Notes: generated by a model from the sequence alone, not told the origin. Shown: positions 16,855-28,246, numbered from the stretch's first letter. The stretch is 64,000 bases of DNA from Pseudoalteromonas atlantica (GCA_007988745.1 BJUT01000010.1:29897-93896), one strand, 5' to 3'. Translations and numbers: made by a program.

Positions 16855-17130
16855 TGCAAAACCTGATTGTCGTTTAATAGGGGCATTAAAGTAGCAAGCC
16901 TGTATGACAATTTTATGGCATTAGGTGCTATTGACCTTTCAGGATTAAATTTGCTCAATTTAGGGGCGGTACAATCTAAGCGCTAAGTTTATAGCCTAAT
17001 ATACTGTTAACTATTCATACGTTATTGTAATGGCTTAATTATATAACCGGCTCAAGGCTTTAAGTTCAGCCTAAAAAGCGTGTACGTTTAATCTTAAAGC
17101 AACCAAGCTCTATAAAACCGCGCGCAATAA
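16855..17130. other. Intergenic region with no recognised gene
   Basis: About 275 bp between the divergently organised EAL-CBS-GGDEF start and the secF terminator. It presumably carries the promoter of the former. I find no coding frame or structured RNA. Confidence 0.5.
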
Positions 17131-17154
17131 AAAACCGCTCAATTGAGCGGTTTT
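17131..17154 (-). terminator. Terminator of the sec operon
   Basis: A perfect 24-bp palindrome, AAAACCGCTCAA joined to TTGAGCGGTTTT, 17 bp beyond the secF stop. On the minus strand it is followed by a T-rich run (TTTTTTATTG). Confidence 0.9.
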
Positions 17155-17171
17155 ATTTAGCGTTAACTCTA

Positions 17172-18119
17172 TTACGGCAATGCGTCTAGGTCTGCGCCTT
17201 CTTTTTCAATTACCTCTGGTATTAAATCTTCTTTACTTACGCCCATGGTAATAGCTACCGAGCTTGCAACGTAAACTGAAGAATAAGTACCAATGAACAC
17301 ACCAAATAACAGGGCTGTAGCAAAGCCATGAATGGTTTGTCCGCCCCACACAAATAGCGCAATCAATACCAAAATAGTGGTGATTGACGTTACAAGTGTA
17401 CGGTTAAGTGTTTGCGTTAACGACATGTCGATAATTTCGATAGTGTCGTCGATGCGTACTTTACGGAAGTTTTCACGAATACGGTCAGATACAACAATAG
17501 TATCGTTAAGTGAGTAACCAATTACCGCCAATATTGCCGCTAAAATAGTTAAGTCAAACTCTAACCCTAATACAGAAAACAAACCCACTGTAATAATTAC
17601 ATCGTGTAATAGTGCACCTACCGCGCCCACAGCAAAACGCCACTCAAAGCGAAATGCCACGTAAATCAAAATACAAATAAGCGCAGTTAACATGGCAAGG
17701 CCACCCTGCTCTTTTAAGTCTTCCCCTACGCTTGGGCCTACAAACTCAATGCGGCGCATTACTACGCTCTCATCAGCTTGCTTTAAGGCAGTAATAACTT
17801 GGTTACCAATAACTTCGGCTTTTACTTCACTGCCACGCGGCGCTAAACGAACCAAAATATCTTGGCTAGAACCAAACAGCTGCACTGAGGCATCGGCAAA
17901 CCCGTTTTCAGCTAATACTGAGCGTACTTTTTTCAAATCTGCAGGTTGCGAAAAACCAACCTCTACAGCGGTACCGCCAGTAAAATCTAAACCAAAGTTT
18001 AAACCTTTGATAAAAATTGAGGCAAACGACGCTAAAATTAATAGCGTAGAAAAACCCATTGCCACTTTACGAAGTGACATGAAACGTAGGGTTTTACCAC
18101 CCAAACTTAAAATTTGCAT
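17172..18119 (-). CDS. secF: Protein translocase subunit SecF
   Basis: A 315-residue inner-membrane RND-related subunit that works with SecD to pull translocated proteins to the periplasmic side using the proton gradient. It shows TM1 (about 18-37), the conserved GLNFGLDFTGGTAVEVGF periplasmic motif, and the C-terminal five-TM block with VGALLHDVIITVGLFSVLG and GYSLNDTIVVSDRIREN. Length is normal for the family. It starts 9 bp after the secD stop, inside the queA-tgt-yajC-secD-secF order known from E. coli. Confidence 0.98.
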   Translation of the reverse strand: MQILSLGGKTLRFMSLRKVAMGFSTLLILASFASIFIKGLNFGLDFTGGTAVEVGFSQPADLKKVRSVLAENGFADASVQLFGSSQDILVRLAPRGSEVKAEVIGNQVITALKQADESVVMRRIEFVGPSVGEDLKEQGGLAMLTALICILIYVAFRFEWRFAVGAVGALLHDVIITVGLFSVLGLEFDLTILAAILAVIGYSLNDTIVVSDRIRENFRKVRIDDTIEIIDMSLTQTLNRTLVTSITTILVLIALFVWGGQTIHGFATALLFGVFIGTYSSVYVASSVAITMGVSKEDLIPEVIEKEGADLDALP

Positions 18120-18128
18120 GTCCGCTCC

Positions 18129-19994
18129 TTAAATTGAAAGTTTATCAATGCGCTTACCACCAATAAATAAGTTAATTACCGCACGGGTACCAACTATGGC
18201 TGTAAACATTGAAGTTAAAATACCAATTGCCAGCGTTACGGCAAAACCTGCAATAGGGCCAGTGCCTACTGCAAATAAAATAACCGCAGCAATTAAGGTG
18301 GTAATATTGGCATCAAAAATAGTACTAAAGGCGCTATCGTAACCAAAATGAACGGCTTGTTGAGGGCTGCGGCCATCGGCCAGCTCTTCACGAATACGCT
18401 CAAAAATAAGTACGTTAGCATCAACCGCCATACCCACTGTTAATACAATACCGGCAATACCTGGCAGCGTTAGAGTGGCTCCTGGGATTAACGACATTAC
18501 ACCTACAATAAGCACTAAGTTAGCTGCTAGTGCAATGTTGGCAACTAAACCAAACCCTTTGTAGTAAATAAGCATAAAGGCAAGTACAAACGCAAAGCCA
18601 AGGGCTACAGCTGTCATGCCGGCTTCAATGTTTTCTTGACCTAGGCTTGGGCCTACTGTGCGCTCTTCAACAATTTGAATTGGCGCTACTAATGCACCGG
18701 CGCGTAATAGTAAGCTTAAGTTGTGGGCTTCGGCTGGGTTATCAATACCTGTAATACGGAATGAGCGGTCAAGACGAGCCTGAATAGTCGCAACGTTAAT
18801 AACCTCTTCTACCTTAATAGGTGGAAGTGCTTTACCGTCAGCATCTTTTTTACCCGATGGCTTGTATTCAATAAATACCGTTGCCATGCGCTTACCAATA
18901 GCACGCTTGGTAAAGGCATTCATTTTTGCCCCGCCTTTGCTATCTAAGGTAATGCTTACTTGTGGGCGCTGGTATTCGTCGTTTCCTGATTGCGCACCAG
19001 TGATATGGCTACCTTCAAGAATGACACGTTTTTTAAGTACCACAGGGTAGCCATCACGGCTCATGATCATTTCTGTGCCCGCAGGAATACGTCCTTGAGC
19101 AGCAGCACTTGGATCTGCGTTTTCGTCTACTTCACGAAATTCAAGCGTGGCCGTTGCACCTAAAATTTCTTTAGCGCGTGCTGTATCTTGTACACCTGGT
19201 AGTTGCACAATAATACGCTCAGCACCTTGGCGCTGTACGTTAGGCTCTGCAACACCAATTTGGTTAATACGATTACGAATAATGGTTTCGTTTTGCTTAA
19301 TAGCGTAGTCACGTATTTCTTTAAGCTTTTGCTCACTCATAGTGGCAAAAAATGCGCGATCGTTACTGCTATCATCAATGTATACGTTTAGTGGGTAGCG
19401 CGATGCTAAAAAGCGTTCAGCCGCTTCTTTATCTTCTTCGGTACGCATTTCTACACGCATACGCTCAGATCCCGCTACGCGGCGAACACTACGGTAACGA
19501 AGTTTTTCTTCGCGTAGGTCGCTACGAAAATCTTGTTCCATTTGCTCTAGCTGATTATCTACCGCGGTTGCCATATCGATTTCCATGGTGAAGTGAACAC
19601 CACCACTTAAATCAAGACCTAGCTTCATAGGGTTACCACCCAATGATTTTAACCATGCAGGTTGCGCAGGTGCCATATTAATAGCAGAGATATAATCGTC
19701 GCTAAGAGAATTACGCAGTAAGTCTTGCGCTTTTAGCTGTTCTTCAACATTTTTAAAACGTACTAATACTTGGCCGCCTTCAAGCACGGTAGACTTAGCT
19801 GTTACATTATGTTGTTTGAGGGTTGCGTTTACTTTGTCTACTACACTGAGATCGACATCTGCGCCTTTTGCCCCCGAAACCTGAATGGCCGGATCGCGGC
19901 CATACAGGTTTGGAGAAGCATATAAAAGGCCAATGGCTACCACAGCTAAAACAAGTAAATACTTCCAAATTGGAAACTTGTTTAACACAGGCAT
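18129..19994 (-). CDS. secD: Protein translocase subunit SecD
   Basis: A 621-residue SecD. TM1 is near the N-terminus (about 9-26). The large P1 periplasmic domain carries the [18 protein letters not shown] motif, and the six-segment RND membrane domain carries [18 protein letters not shown]. It has the size of the E. coli protein (615). It partners SecF and YajC in the Sec holotranslocon. It starts 13 bp after yajC and is followed by secF with a 9-bp gap. Confidence 0.98.
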   Translation of the reverse strand: MPVLNKFPIWKYLLVLAVVAIGLLYASPNLYGRDPAIQVSGAKGADVDLSVVDKVNATLKQHNVTAKSTVLEGGQVLVRFKNVEEQLKAQDLLRNSLSDDYISAINMAPAQPAWLKSLGGNPMKLGLDLSGGVHFTMEIDMATAVDNQLEQMEQDFRSDLREEKLRYRSVRRVAGSERMRVEMRTEEDKEAAERFLASRYPLNVYIDDSSNDRAFFATMSEQKLKEIRDYAIKQNETIIRNRINQIGVAEPNVQRQGAERIIVQLPGVQDTARAKEILGATATLEFREVDENADPSAAAQGRIPAGTEMIMSRDGYPVVLKKRVILEGSHITGAQSGNDEYQRPQVSITLDSKGGAKMNAFTKRAIGKRMATVFIEYKPSGKKDADGKALPPIKVEEVINVATIQARLDRSFRITGIDNPAEAHNLSLLLRAGALVAPIQIVEERTVGPSLGQENIEAGMTAVALGFAFVLAFMLIYYKGFGLVANIALAANLVLIVGVMSLIPGATLTLPGIAGIVLTVGMAVDANVLIFERIREELADGRSPQQAVHFGYDSAFSTIFDANITTLIAAVILFAVGTGPIAGFAVTLAIGILTSMFTAIVGTRAVINLFIGGKRIDKLSI

Positions 19995-20007
19995 GTCCTT
20001 TTTATTT

Positions 20008-20343
20008 TTATAGTGACTTCATTGTGCCTTTAGGCAATACAGCAGATACTGCCGATTTTTGTACTGTTACTTCAGCTTGCTCATTTAAAGAAATCACGAT
20101 GAAATCTTTATCTTCAGTAATTTTAACAATTTTACCTACTAAACCGCCTTGGGTAAGTACTTCATCACCTTTAGCCATCGCGCTCATAAGGCTTTTGTGC
20201 TCTTTAACACGCTTAGCTTGTGGGCGGTAAATTAAAAAGTAAAAAACTAAACCGAAAATAGCTAACATAATTAGCATTTCCCAGCCACCACTTGCAGCAG
20301 GTTGACCAGCAGCGGCGTGTGCGTTTGAAATAAATAAACTCAT
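20008..20343 (-). CDS. yajC: Sec translocon accessory protein YajC
   Basis: A 111-residue protein with one N-terminal transmembrane segment (about 22-41, ending [15 protein letters not shown], the family hallmark) and a small cytoplasmic domain ([13 protein letters not shown]). It associates with SecDF. A short Ala-rich stretch precedes the membrane segment. It lies between tgt and secD as in other gammaproteobacteria. Confidence 0.97.
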   Translation of the reverse strand: MSLFISNAHAAAGQPAASGGWEMLIMLAIFGLVFYFLIYRPQAKRVKEHKSLMSAMAKGDEVLTQGGLVGKIVKITEDKDFIVISLNEQAEVTVQKSAVSAVLPKGTMKSL

Positions 20344-20368
20344 AATACTTCCTCTATATTTTTAAATT

Positions 20369-21565
<1,197 letters not shown>

Positions 21566-21579
21566 TTATTACTATTAGC

Positions 21580-21609
21580 TGCGCTAAATTCACTGCGTAT
21601 TAGCGCAGG
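21580..21609 (-). other. Hairpin in the queA-tgt gap
   Basis: A 9-bp perfect stem (CTGCGCTAA / TTAGCGCAG) with a 12-nt loop lies between the queA terminator and the tgt start. It has no T run. It could be part of a tgt leader or processing site. Confidence 0.4.
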
Positions 21610-21616
21610 CAAATAA

Positions 21617-21643
21617 AAACCCAGCGTGCGAGCTGGGCTTTTA
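21617..21643 (-). terminator. Terminator downstream of queA
   Basis: Stem CCCAGC / GCTGGG with a 6-nt loop and A/T flanks. On the minus strand it ends GGGTTTTTATTTG, a good T run. It starts 26 bp after the queA stop, so tgt may be expressed from its own promoter or by partial readthrough. Confidence 0.75.
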
Positions 21644-21668
21644 AAAACGGTACCGGATAAAAACGTGC

Positions 21669-22700
21669 TTATTTACGTGTTAAAAACATCGCATCGCCGT
21701 AGCTAAAAAAGCGGTACTTTTGTTCTATAGCCGTGTTGTACGCGCCCATAATGTTATCTTGGCCGCTAAAGGCACTTACTAGCATTATGAGGGTTGATTC
21801 TGGCAAGTGGAAATTAGTCACCATGGCATCAACTACATTAAACTGATAACCCGGAAAAATAAAAATATCGGTATCGCCAAAATAGCTCTCTAATTTACCG
21901 CCGTGTACTTTTGCTGCCGACTCCAGCGAGCGCACAGAAGTAGTTCCCACAGCTATAACACGGCCACCGTTAGCTTTTGTATTAGCAACAGCGTGAACCA
22001 CCTCATCAGGTACTTCAATGTATTCAGAGTGCATGACATGTTCATCTACGCTTTCTACACGCACCGGCTGAAACGTACCTGCGCCAACATGTAGCGTAAC
22101 AAACGCCATGTTTACGCCTTTTTGTTTTAATGCCGCCATTAGCTTATCGTCAAAATGCAGCCCTGCTGTAGGCGCTGCTACTGCACCGGGCTTTTCGCCA
22201 TAAACGGTTTGATAACGCTCGCGGTCAGCTTCGGTGTCTGGGCGGTCAATGTAAGGAGGTAAAGGCATGTGGCCAATGTCGTTTAGAATATCGAGTACAT
22301 TTTGGCTGCGATCAAATTCAAGCTCAAATAACGTATCGTGACGCGCGATCATTGTCGCTTTTGCTTTGCCTTCTAAAATAACTTCGTTACCAGGCTTTAA
22401 CGACTTACTTGCTCTTACATGGGCAAGTACGCGGTGTTCATCAACTACACGCTCTACAAGTACTTCGACCTTACCGCCAGAGGCTTTTTGGCCAAACATA
22501 CGGGCAGGAATAACGCGGGTATTATTAAATACTAATAAGTCACCTTCGTTTACTAAATCAAGTAGGTCGCTAAACACTTTGTGTTCAACGTTGCCAGTTG
22601 GGCCATCTAGGGTTAGTAAACGGCTACTGGTTCTTTCTTGTTTAGGAAAACGAGCAATTAATTCATCAGGTAAGTCAAAGCTAAAGTCAGCCACGCGCAT
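21669..22700 (-). CDS. queA: S-adenosylmethionine:tRNA ribosyltransferase-isomerase
   Basis: A 343-residue QueA that transfers the ribosyl part of SAM to preQ1-tRNA, the step after Tgt. Recognisable stretches are [16 protein letters not shown] at the N-terminus, [14 protein letters not shown], the central PTAGLHFD motif and [13 protein letters not shown]. It has family length. It is the first gene of the block; about 200 bp separate it from the divergent REC-PAS-GGDEF-EAL gene. Confidence 0.98.
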   Translation of the reverse strand: MRVADFSFDLPDELIARFPKQERTSSRLLTLDGPTGNVEHKVFSDLLDLVNEGDLLVFNNTRVIPARMFGQKASGGKVEVLVERVVDEHRVLAHVRASKSLKPGNEVILEGKAKATMIARHDTLFELEFDRSQNVLDILNDIGHMPLPPYIDRPDTEADRERYQTVYGEKPGAVAAPTAGLHFDDKLMAALKQKGVNMAFVTLHVGAGTFQPVRVESVDEHVMHSEYIEVPDEVVHAVANTKANGGRVIAVGTTSVRSLESAAKVHGGKLESYFGDTDIFIFPGYQFNVVDAMVTNFHLPESTLIMLVSAFSGQDNIMGAYNTAIEQKYRFFSYGDAMFLTRK

Positions 22701-22901
22701 AGTCGGTATTCCACATCATTAAAATCGCGCCAAGTGTATATCTATCCTCGGCTAAGCTCAAGATATCTACCACAGTTGAGAGGATTCGCCCTATTTTAGA
22801 TACATTTGAGTAACTACTTTAAATAATCTTGTTCTTATTGGTAAATATCATTATTCTTACTGTCCTTAATAATGATGGTTTAGTTTTGGGGTTATAAAAA
22901 A

Positions 22902-25433
22902 GTGGCAGATAAGCTGAAGTTGCTCATTCTAAACGCAAGTAGCGAAGAACGCCGCACTATACGCGCCACTTTAGAGTACTTAAACGTATTTGAATTTATT
23001 GAAGCCGCAGATAGCCTAGATGCACTCACCCTGTTAAAAAAGCAGCCAGTAAACATGATTATTACGGGCTTAAGCGTGGGGAAAATAGATGGCTGGCGTT
23101 TTTCTCGCATGATCCGCTCAGGCTTACTTAACACCCCAAAAAACACCCCTATTTTACTTATTCCGCCTATTTACTGTGAGCGTATAGCAGAAACCACCGC
23201 TCGTAGTTATGGCATAGATGCCGTACTGCCTTTTGAGCACCAAGATATGCTGCCGCAGGTGCTGGCCAATGTTCTGTCTACGCATTTAGAAAAAAGCAGC
23301 CGCCTTAATTTACTCTTGCTTGAACCAATAGCGCAAAAAGCCGATGAAATAGCAGAGCAACTTAAGCTCAATTTTGCCATTACCCATGTCACCTCAAGCC
23401 AAAGTGCTTTAAATGCTTACAACCAACAACAATTTGCTATTGTACTGCTTGATGCAACCGCGTCGCGCGCAGATACTTCAAGTGTTTTAGTCGAAGAAAT
23501 ACTGCAACATAACCCTAAACAAGCCATTGTAACTATTATTGATAATAACGATGCCGACTATGCAGAGCAGCTGCTGCTATCCGGCGTTACCGACTTTATA
23601 AGAGCGCCATACGACCCTTCGTTTTTAAATAAAGTATGTGACCATGCTGCGCGCCGTGAAGACTTTATGGTTAGTTATGCTGAGTTTGCCCAAAAGGTTG
23701 AACAGTTAAGTATTAGCGAAGTACGCTACAAAGAGCTGTTTTCGGCGCACCAACGCATTTTGCTGCATTTAAATACGGTGGTTTTAGAGCTCGACCAACA
23801 AGGTAAAATTCGCTTTATCAATCCTGCTTGGGAAACACTAAGTGGCTTTGGGGTTAAATCGTCTTTGCAAAAATCATTAATCGATTATTGCTCTGATGAA
23901 TGCCAAGTAAAACTAAATACGACCATTAACGATATTCTTAATGGCGGCATGCACCAGCAGCAAGTCGAGATTCAACTTAATCATAAAAATGGCAATCAGA
24001 TTTGGGTGGAATGCCGCTTACAGCTAATAAAAAACAGCCGTAATAATGCCACCATTACTGCCACAATCGACAACATACACGAGCGTAAACAAGCTGAATT
24101 AAAGCTGCGCCACTTAGCCTTGCACGATACGCTAACAGGTTTACATAATCGTTATTATTTTGATCAACAACTCAATAAAATATGCCAAACCAAGCACACC
24201 TATGGTGATGTAGAGCACGCACTTATTTACATCGATTTAGATCATTTTAAAATAATTAACGACAGCAAAGGCCACCAACAAGGCGACATTGTACTAAAAG
24301 ATGTAGCTCAATTATTTGAAGCCAACATTAGCGCTAAACATTTAGTGTGTAGAATAGGCGGTGACGAATTTGCTGTTATTTTAAAAAATACGCAGCTGCT
24401 TGACGCTCACCTAATTGCAGAGAGTATTTGTAGCGCGATTGAACAGCACGAGTTTAAATCTGAAGACCAAGTGTATTCAATCAGCTGCTCTATTGGATTA
24501 ACGCAAATAACAGCTAAAAATTGCGACCCGAGTGAGTGCCTCAAGCAAGCCGATATAGCCTTATATATTGCTAAAAGTTTAGGCCGTAACCTAGTCCACT
24601 GCTACTCAAAAGAAGATGCGCAAAATAACACCTTGCAAACAGGGCTTGAGTGGGGCCATGAGATTCGACAAGCACTTCAGCAAGATAACGTAGAGCTGCA
24701 CTATCAGCCAATATGGGACTTTAAAGCCAATAAAGTGGCTTATTTTGAAGCGTTACTGCGTTTAAAAGTAGACGATAAACTTATTTTCCCTAATCAATTT
24801 ATTCCCTCTCTTGAGCTGCTAAACGACACCTTTTTAATGGACCAATGTGTTATTCGCAATGCCATTGCTAGCGTGGCTGAACACCCAGATTTAAATCAAG
24901 TGGCTATTAACCTTTCTGCCCAATCGTTTTTAGATGAGCGCTTAGTGCCACATATAGAATCGAGCCTAGAAAAATACCACGTACCGCCTTCGCGTATTAT
25001 TTTTGAAATTACCGAGTCAGCCTCAGTTAACAATTTAAAAGCCACCCGTAAAATGATAGAAAAACTAAACAGTTTAGGCTGTCATTTTTCTATTGATGAT
25101 TTTGGTACAGGCTTTAGCACATTTAACTATTTAAAACAGTTACCTGCACAACATGTAAAAATAGATGGCTCGTTTGTACGCGACATGATTAACGACCCCA
25201 TTGACTTAGCACTGGTTAAGGCCATTAACGATATAAGCCGCTCCCTTGATAAGCGCTCTGTGGCAGAATACGTAGAAAGCGAAGAGATATTTTTTGCACT
25301 AAAAGAGATTGGTGTTGACTACGGACAAGGCTATTTTATTGCCCGTCCCGTGCCTGTAGAAAAAGTACAATCAACGCTTAAAATTATTTACCAGAAGAAA
25401 CCTTTTATCCAACAACACACTAGCGCCAGCTAA
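22902..25433 (+). CDS. REC-REC-PAS-GGDEF-EAL signalling protein
   Basis: An 843-residue multidomain protein. It has two tandem receiver-like domains (about 3-135 and 142-262), a PAS domain (about 280-400), GGDEF (about 405-560) and EAL (about 575-830). The first receiver lacks the phospho-accepting Asp (IITGLSVGKIDGW, Gly in its place). The second keeps an Asp (VLLDAT) but has Arg for the usual C-terminal Lys (FIRAPYD). GGDEF is intact (RIGGDEFAVIL), without an RxxD site. EAL keeps YFEALLRL, NLS, FEITES, IDDFGTGFS, KIDGSFV, EYVES and QGYFIARP, so it is likely a phosphodiesterase, with the GGDEF either active or regulatory. Translation starts at GTG (22902), with a weak GGGG upstream. Confidence 0.94.
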   Translation: MADKLKLLILNASSEERRTIRATLEYLNVFEFIEAADSLDALTLLKKQPVNMIITGLSVGKIDGWRFSRMIRSGLLNTPKNTPILLIPPIYCERIAETTARSYGIDAVLPFEHQDMLPQVLANVLSTHLEKSSRLNLLLLEPIAQKADEIAEQLKLNFAITHVTSSQSALNAYNQQQFAIVLLDATASRADTSSVLVEEILQHNPKQAIVTIIDNNDADYAEQLLLSGVTDFIRAPYDPSFLNKVCDHAARREDFMVSYAEFAQKVEQLSISEVRYKELFSAHQRILLHLNTVVLELDQQGKIRFINPAWETLSGFGVKSSLQKSLIDYCSDECQVKLNTTINDILNGGMHQQQVEIQLNHKNGNQIWVECRLQLIKNSRNNATITATIDNIHERKQAELKLRHLALHDTLTGLHNRYYFDQQLNKICQTKHTYGDVEHALIYIDLDHFKIINDSKGHQQGDIVLKDVAQLFEANISAKHLVCRIGGDEFAVILKNTQLLDAHLIAESICSAIEQHEFKSEDQVYSISCSIGLTQITAKNCDPSECLKQADIALYIAKSLGRNLVHCYSKEDAQNNTLQTGLEWGHEIRQALQQDNVELHYQPIWDFKANKVAYFEALLRLKVDDKLIFPNQFIPSLELLNDTFLMDQCVIRNAIASVAEHPDLNQVAINLSAQSFLDERLVPHIESSLEKYHVPPSRIIFEITESASVNNLKATRKMIEKLNSLGCHFSIDDFGTGFSTFNYLKQLPAQHVKIDGSFVRDMINDPIDLALVKAINDISRSLDKRSVAEYVESEEIFFALKEIGVDYGQGYFIARPVPVEKVQSTLKIIYQKKPFIQQHTSAS

Positions 25434-25544
25434 ACATTTTTAAACAGTTTTAAGCATTTTATTACTATCATTATTGCACTTATTGCCTATACTTTACGTA
25501 CCACTTAGTAAATGTCTTGTTATTTTGATGATTTAACAATAAAA

Positions 25545-25595
25545 ACATGACATTACCTATAAGCATACATGACATTACCTATAAGCATACATGAC
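25545..25595. repeat. 22-bp direct tandem repeat, two full copies plus a partial
   Basis: The unit (25545-25566; starts ACATGACATTACC, ends AAGCAT) is repeated exactly at 25567-25588 and begins a third time (ACATGAC). It lies about 50 bp upstream of the small membrane protein start. It could be slippage or two operator sites one helical-turn multiple apart (22 bp is about two turns). Confidence 0.85.
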
Positions 25596-25642
25596 TAGCA
25601 ATTACATAGAGGTTAAAGCTTGTCAGGTTTAAGGAGGAAGGT

Positions 25643-25855
25643 ATGACGCAGTTGATTATTTTACTTCTCGTAATACATTGTGTAATTGCGTATCAGTGCT
25701 ACCGGTACGCGCAGCTAAAGGGCTACCCAGTAGGCGTATTCGCTACTTTAGGCCTACTCCCGTATTTTAATGTAGTGGTTTGGATTTACTTGCTTTTTCT
25801 ACCCGAACTCGAACCCTTTGAAAGCCAAACACATAGCAAACAGCAGCCCTTGTAG
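25643..25855 (+). CDS. Small membrane protein of unknown function
   Basis: A 70-residue protein with an N-terminal hydrophobic segment (about 3-18) and a second (about 34-53), separated by a short basic stretch with YRYAQLKGYP. The C-terminal tail is hydrophilic. I do not recognise a family. Expression is credible: a perfect-looking AAGGAGGAAGG Shine-Dalgarno precedes the ATG, and the stop codon is embedded in a terminator hairpin. A 22-bp tandem repeat lies just upstream, where a promoter is expected. Confidence 0.75.
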   Translation: MTQLIILLLVIHCVIAYQCYRYAQLKGYPVGVFATLGLLPYFNVVVWIYLLFLPELEPFESQTHSKQQPL

Positions 25856-25866
25856 GCTGCTGTTTT
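25838..25866 (+). terminator. Terminator overlapping the stop codon of the small membrane protein
   Basis: Stem AAACAGCAGCC / GGCTGCTGTTTT with a 6-nt loop. The TAG stop (25853-25855) lies in the loop and the first base of the right arm. It is followed by GTTT. Confidence 0.85.
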
Positions 25867-25974
25867 GTTTATGCTACGCGAGTGCTTAATAGTGACCAAT
25901 AACCACACTTCACAGACCCTGTTTACCTAAAGCAACATATTACTGCTGCACTTTAACCTTAAAGGTAAATAGGC

Positions 25975-26895
25975 TTAACTCTCAAAGTCTAAGCTACATT
26001 GGCGAGCCAAAAACACTTCTAGCTGTTGGCTGAATAACTTAAAGTCGCGAATTCTTCCTGTGGTTTTACGCCACAGTATGCCTATATCTCTGTAGGCATC
26101 GCCTTGCGATGGGGTTGCTATCATGTTTTTATCTTTAAGAATGCCCGCATTAATCGCCATTTGCGGTAAAAATGTAACCCCTAACTGATGCTCTACCATG
26201 CTTAATAAGGTATGTAAGCTTGCAGCTTCAAAAGGGTTAATACAACTTGAGCGGTTTAGATGACACGCACTCAATGCATGCCCCGTCATACAATGCTCTC
26301 GCTCTAATAAAAACACACTAGCATCGGGTAACAAGTTAAAGTCTTCAACGCCTTTAGCAGGGCTGTAATCTTTATGGTGCACTAAACTAAAGTGATCTTT
26401 AGCCAATACTTGAGTATGAAACTTCTCCGTTTGGTACGGTAAGGCTAATAAGGCTAAATCAATATGGCCGTGTTCAAGCTTATCTAATAACTTGTCGCTG
26501 GTATCTTCAACAAGTACCAACTCTAAATCACAAAAGGTTTGCTTACAAAAGTGATACAAAGGCGCCGCTATAAAGCTGGCGATAGTGGGTATAACCCCTA
26601 CCACTAACTTACCACTGAGTGGCGTTAAAAAGCTTTTGGTTAGCTCTTTTAAACTAATTGTATCGTTAATAATTTTACGAGAGCGCTCAACGACCTCTTC
26701 ACCAATACTGGTAAACATAAGGCTGCGATTTTCTCGCTCAATTAGCTGACAACCGAGTGTTTCTTCAAGGTTTTGAATTGCACTGCTTAAAGTAGATTGC
26801 CCAATAAAGCACGCACTTGCTGCACGGCCAAAATGCTGGTGCTGATGTACAGCTAATAAATACTGTAGCTGTTTAATACTTGGTAGGTTGGTCAT
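25975..26895 (-). CDS. oxyR: OxyR-like hydrogen-peroxide-sensing LysR regulator
   Basis: A 306-residue LysR protein with N-terminal HTH (about 1-60). Redox cysteines Cys202 and Cys211 sit in REHCMTGHALSAC, the same 9-residue spacing as Cys199/Cys208 of E. coli OxyR, followed by the conserved ASLHTLLSMVEHQLGVTFLP. It would activate peroxide-defence genes on disulfide formation. The start at 26895 is preferred because the in-frame start 33 bp upstream lies inside the pit terminator hairpin. No catalase or ahp gene is in the window, which may reflect distant targets. Confidence 0.9.
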   Translation of the reverse strand: MTNLPSIKQLQYLLAVHQHQHFGRAASACFIGQSTLSSAIQNLEETLGCQLIERENRSLMFTSIGEEVVERSRKIINDTISLKELTKSFLTPLSGKLVVGVIPTIASFIAAPLYHFCKQTFCDLELVLVEDTSDKLLDKLEHGHIDLALLALPYQTEKFHTQVLAKDHFSLVHHKDYSPAKGVEDFNLLPDASVFLLEREHCMTGHALSACHLNRSSCINPFEAASLHTLLSMVEHQLGVTFLPQMAINAGILKDKNMIATPSQGDAYRDIGILWRKTTGRIRDFKLFSQQLEVFLARQCSLDFES

Positions 26896-26912
26896 TTTTT
26901 CTTTCCACAAAT

Positions 26913-26948
26913 AAAAAGACCCCAACACCTAGGGCGTTGAGATCTTTT
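26913..26948 (-). terminator. Terminator-like hairpin between pit and oxyR
   Basis: An imperfect stem from AAAAAGA...CAACACC paired with GGGCGTTG...TCTTTT. It lies 30 bp beyond the pit stop and ends 18 bp before the oxyR ATG. It should limit pit readthrough into oxyR. Confidence 0.55.
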
Positions 26949-26977
26949 CAAGCTAAAAGTCTTTGAGTACTTTTTTG

Positions 26978-28246
26978 TTAAACCCCAAACGCGGTTCTTA
27001 GTACGTAGAAAATAACAATAGCAAGGGCAGCGCCAACTGGCAATGTAATTACCCAAGAAACTACAATGTTTCTGATAACACCCATGTTAAGTGCAGCAAT
27101 ACCACGTGCCATACCTACACCTAATACCGCACCAACTAAGGTTTGTGTAGTAGAAATTGGCATACCTGTACCTGATGCAATAACAACGGTAGACGCAGCA
27201 GCTAATTCTGCAGCAAAACCACGGCTAGGCGTTAAGTGAGTAATACCTTCACCTATCGTTTTAATTACCTTTTTACCTAAAATAGCAAGACCGGCAACAA
27301 TACCAAAACCACCTAGTGGTAAAATCCACCAAGCAATAGCCGCTTTTTTAGCAATTTCACCATTGCTTTCAACAATGTTCACAACCGCAGCAAGTGGACC
27401 AATTGCATTCGCTACATCGTTTGAGCCATGCGCAAACGCCATACAACACGCTGTTAATACCATTAATACCGCAAATACTTTTTCTACGTTATTAAATTGC
27501 ATTTGTTTATCGGCTTTAGGGTCGATATTTAAACGTGAAATCGCAATTTTACCAATAATAGCTACAATCACAGCAATCGCGATCGCAATTAAATAACCTT
27601 CAGTAGCGCCTAGGTTAATACCTATATGCTTTAAGCCTTTTTTGATTGTTACTAGCGCCATAATAAAGCCCGCTAAACCCATGTACAAAGGTACAAAGCG
27701 TTTTGCGTTTTTAAGTGGTGCATCAGTATCAAAAATCAGCTTTTGCGCACTCATGAAGATTAAGTAAGCAATAAAGCCCGAAATAGCAGGTGTAATAATC
27801 CAGCTACCTACAATACCACCTACTTTATTCCATTGAATAGCCTCTGTACCCACTGCAACTAATGCAAAACCAATGATTGCACCAATAATTGAGTGAGTTG
27901 TTGAAACAGGCCAACCTAAAAATGAGGCAATTAATAGCCAAGTACCTGCTGCAAAAAGTGCAGAGATCATACCTAAAACCATTAAATCAGGGAGAGCAGC
28001 AAAAGGCGCAGCATCAATAATACCTTTACGGATTGTTGATGTAACCTCACCACCTGCTAAGTAAGCACCAGCAAATTCAAAAATCATAGCAATAATAATT
28101 GCTTGTTTAATTGTTAACGCTTTTGAACCTACCGAAGTACCCATCGCATTAGCAACGTCGTTCGCGCCAATACCATAAGCCATAAAAAAGCCGACTGCTG
28201 CGGCAATTAAAACTAATACCGTGCCGTAAGATGCAATGATATCCAT
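26978..28246 (-). CDS. pit: Low-affinity inorganic phosphate transporter, PiT family
   Basis: A 422-residue permease with about ten membrane segments. It has the duplicated PiT signature: GIGANDVANAMGTSVGSKAL near the N-terminus and FAHGSNDVANAIGPLAAV in the second half. It moves a metal-phosphate complex or phosphate with H+ or Na+. It starts 40 bp downstream of the DUF47 gene, a constant partner of this type of Pit, and is presumably cotranscribed with it. Confidence 0.95.
   Translation of the reverse strand: MDIIASYGTVLVLIAAAVGFFMAYGIGANDVANAMGTSVGSKALTIKQAIIIAMIFEFAGAYLAGGEVTSTIRKGIIDAAPFAALPDLMVLGMISALFAAGTWLLIASFLGWPVSTTHSIIGAIIGFALVAVGTEAIQWNKVGGIVGSWIITPAISGFIAYLIFMSAQKLIFDTDAPLKNAKRFVPLYMGLAGFIMALVTIKKGLKHIGINLGATEGYLIAIAIAVIVAIIGKIAISRLNIDPKADKQMQFNNVEKVFAVLMVLTACCMAFAHGSNDVANAIGPLAAVVNIVESNGEIAKKAAIAWWILPLGGFGIVAGLAILGKKVIKTIGEGITHLTPSRGFAAELAAASTVVIASGTGMPISTTQTLVGAVLGVGMARGIAALNMGVIRNIVVSWVITLPVGAALAIVIFYVLRTAFGV

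Noticed and set aside
17692-18132. 146-residue frame opposite secF
   Set aside because: Antisense to highly conserved SecF; no initiation signals.
25545-25595. Possible CRISPR array
   Set aside because: The 22-bp copies are directly adjacent without spacers and no cas gene is present. It is a simple tandem repeat.
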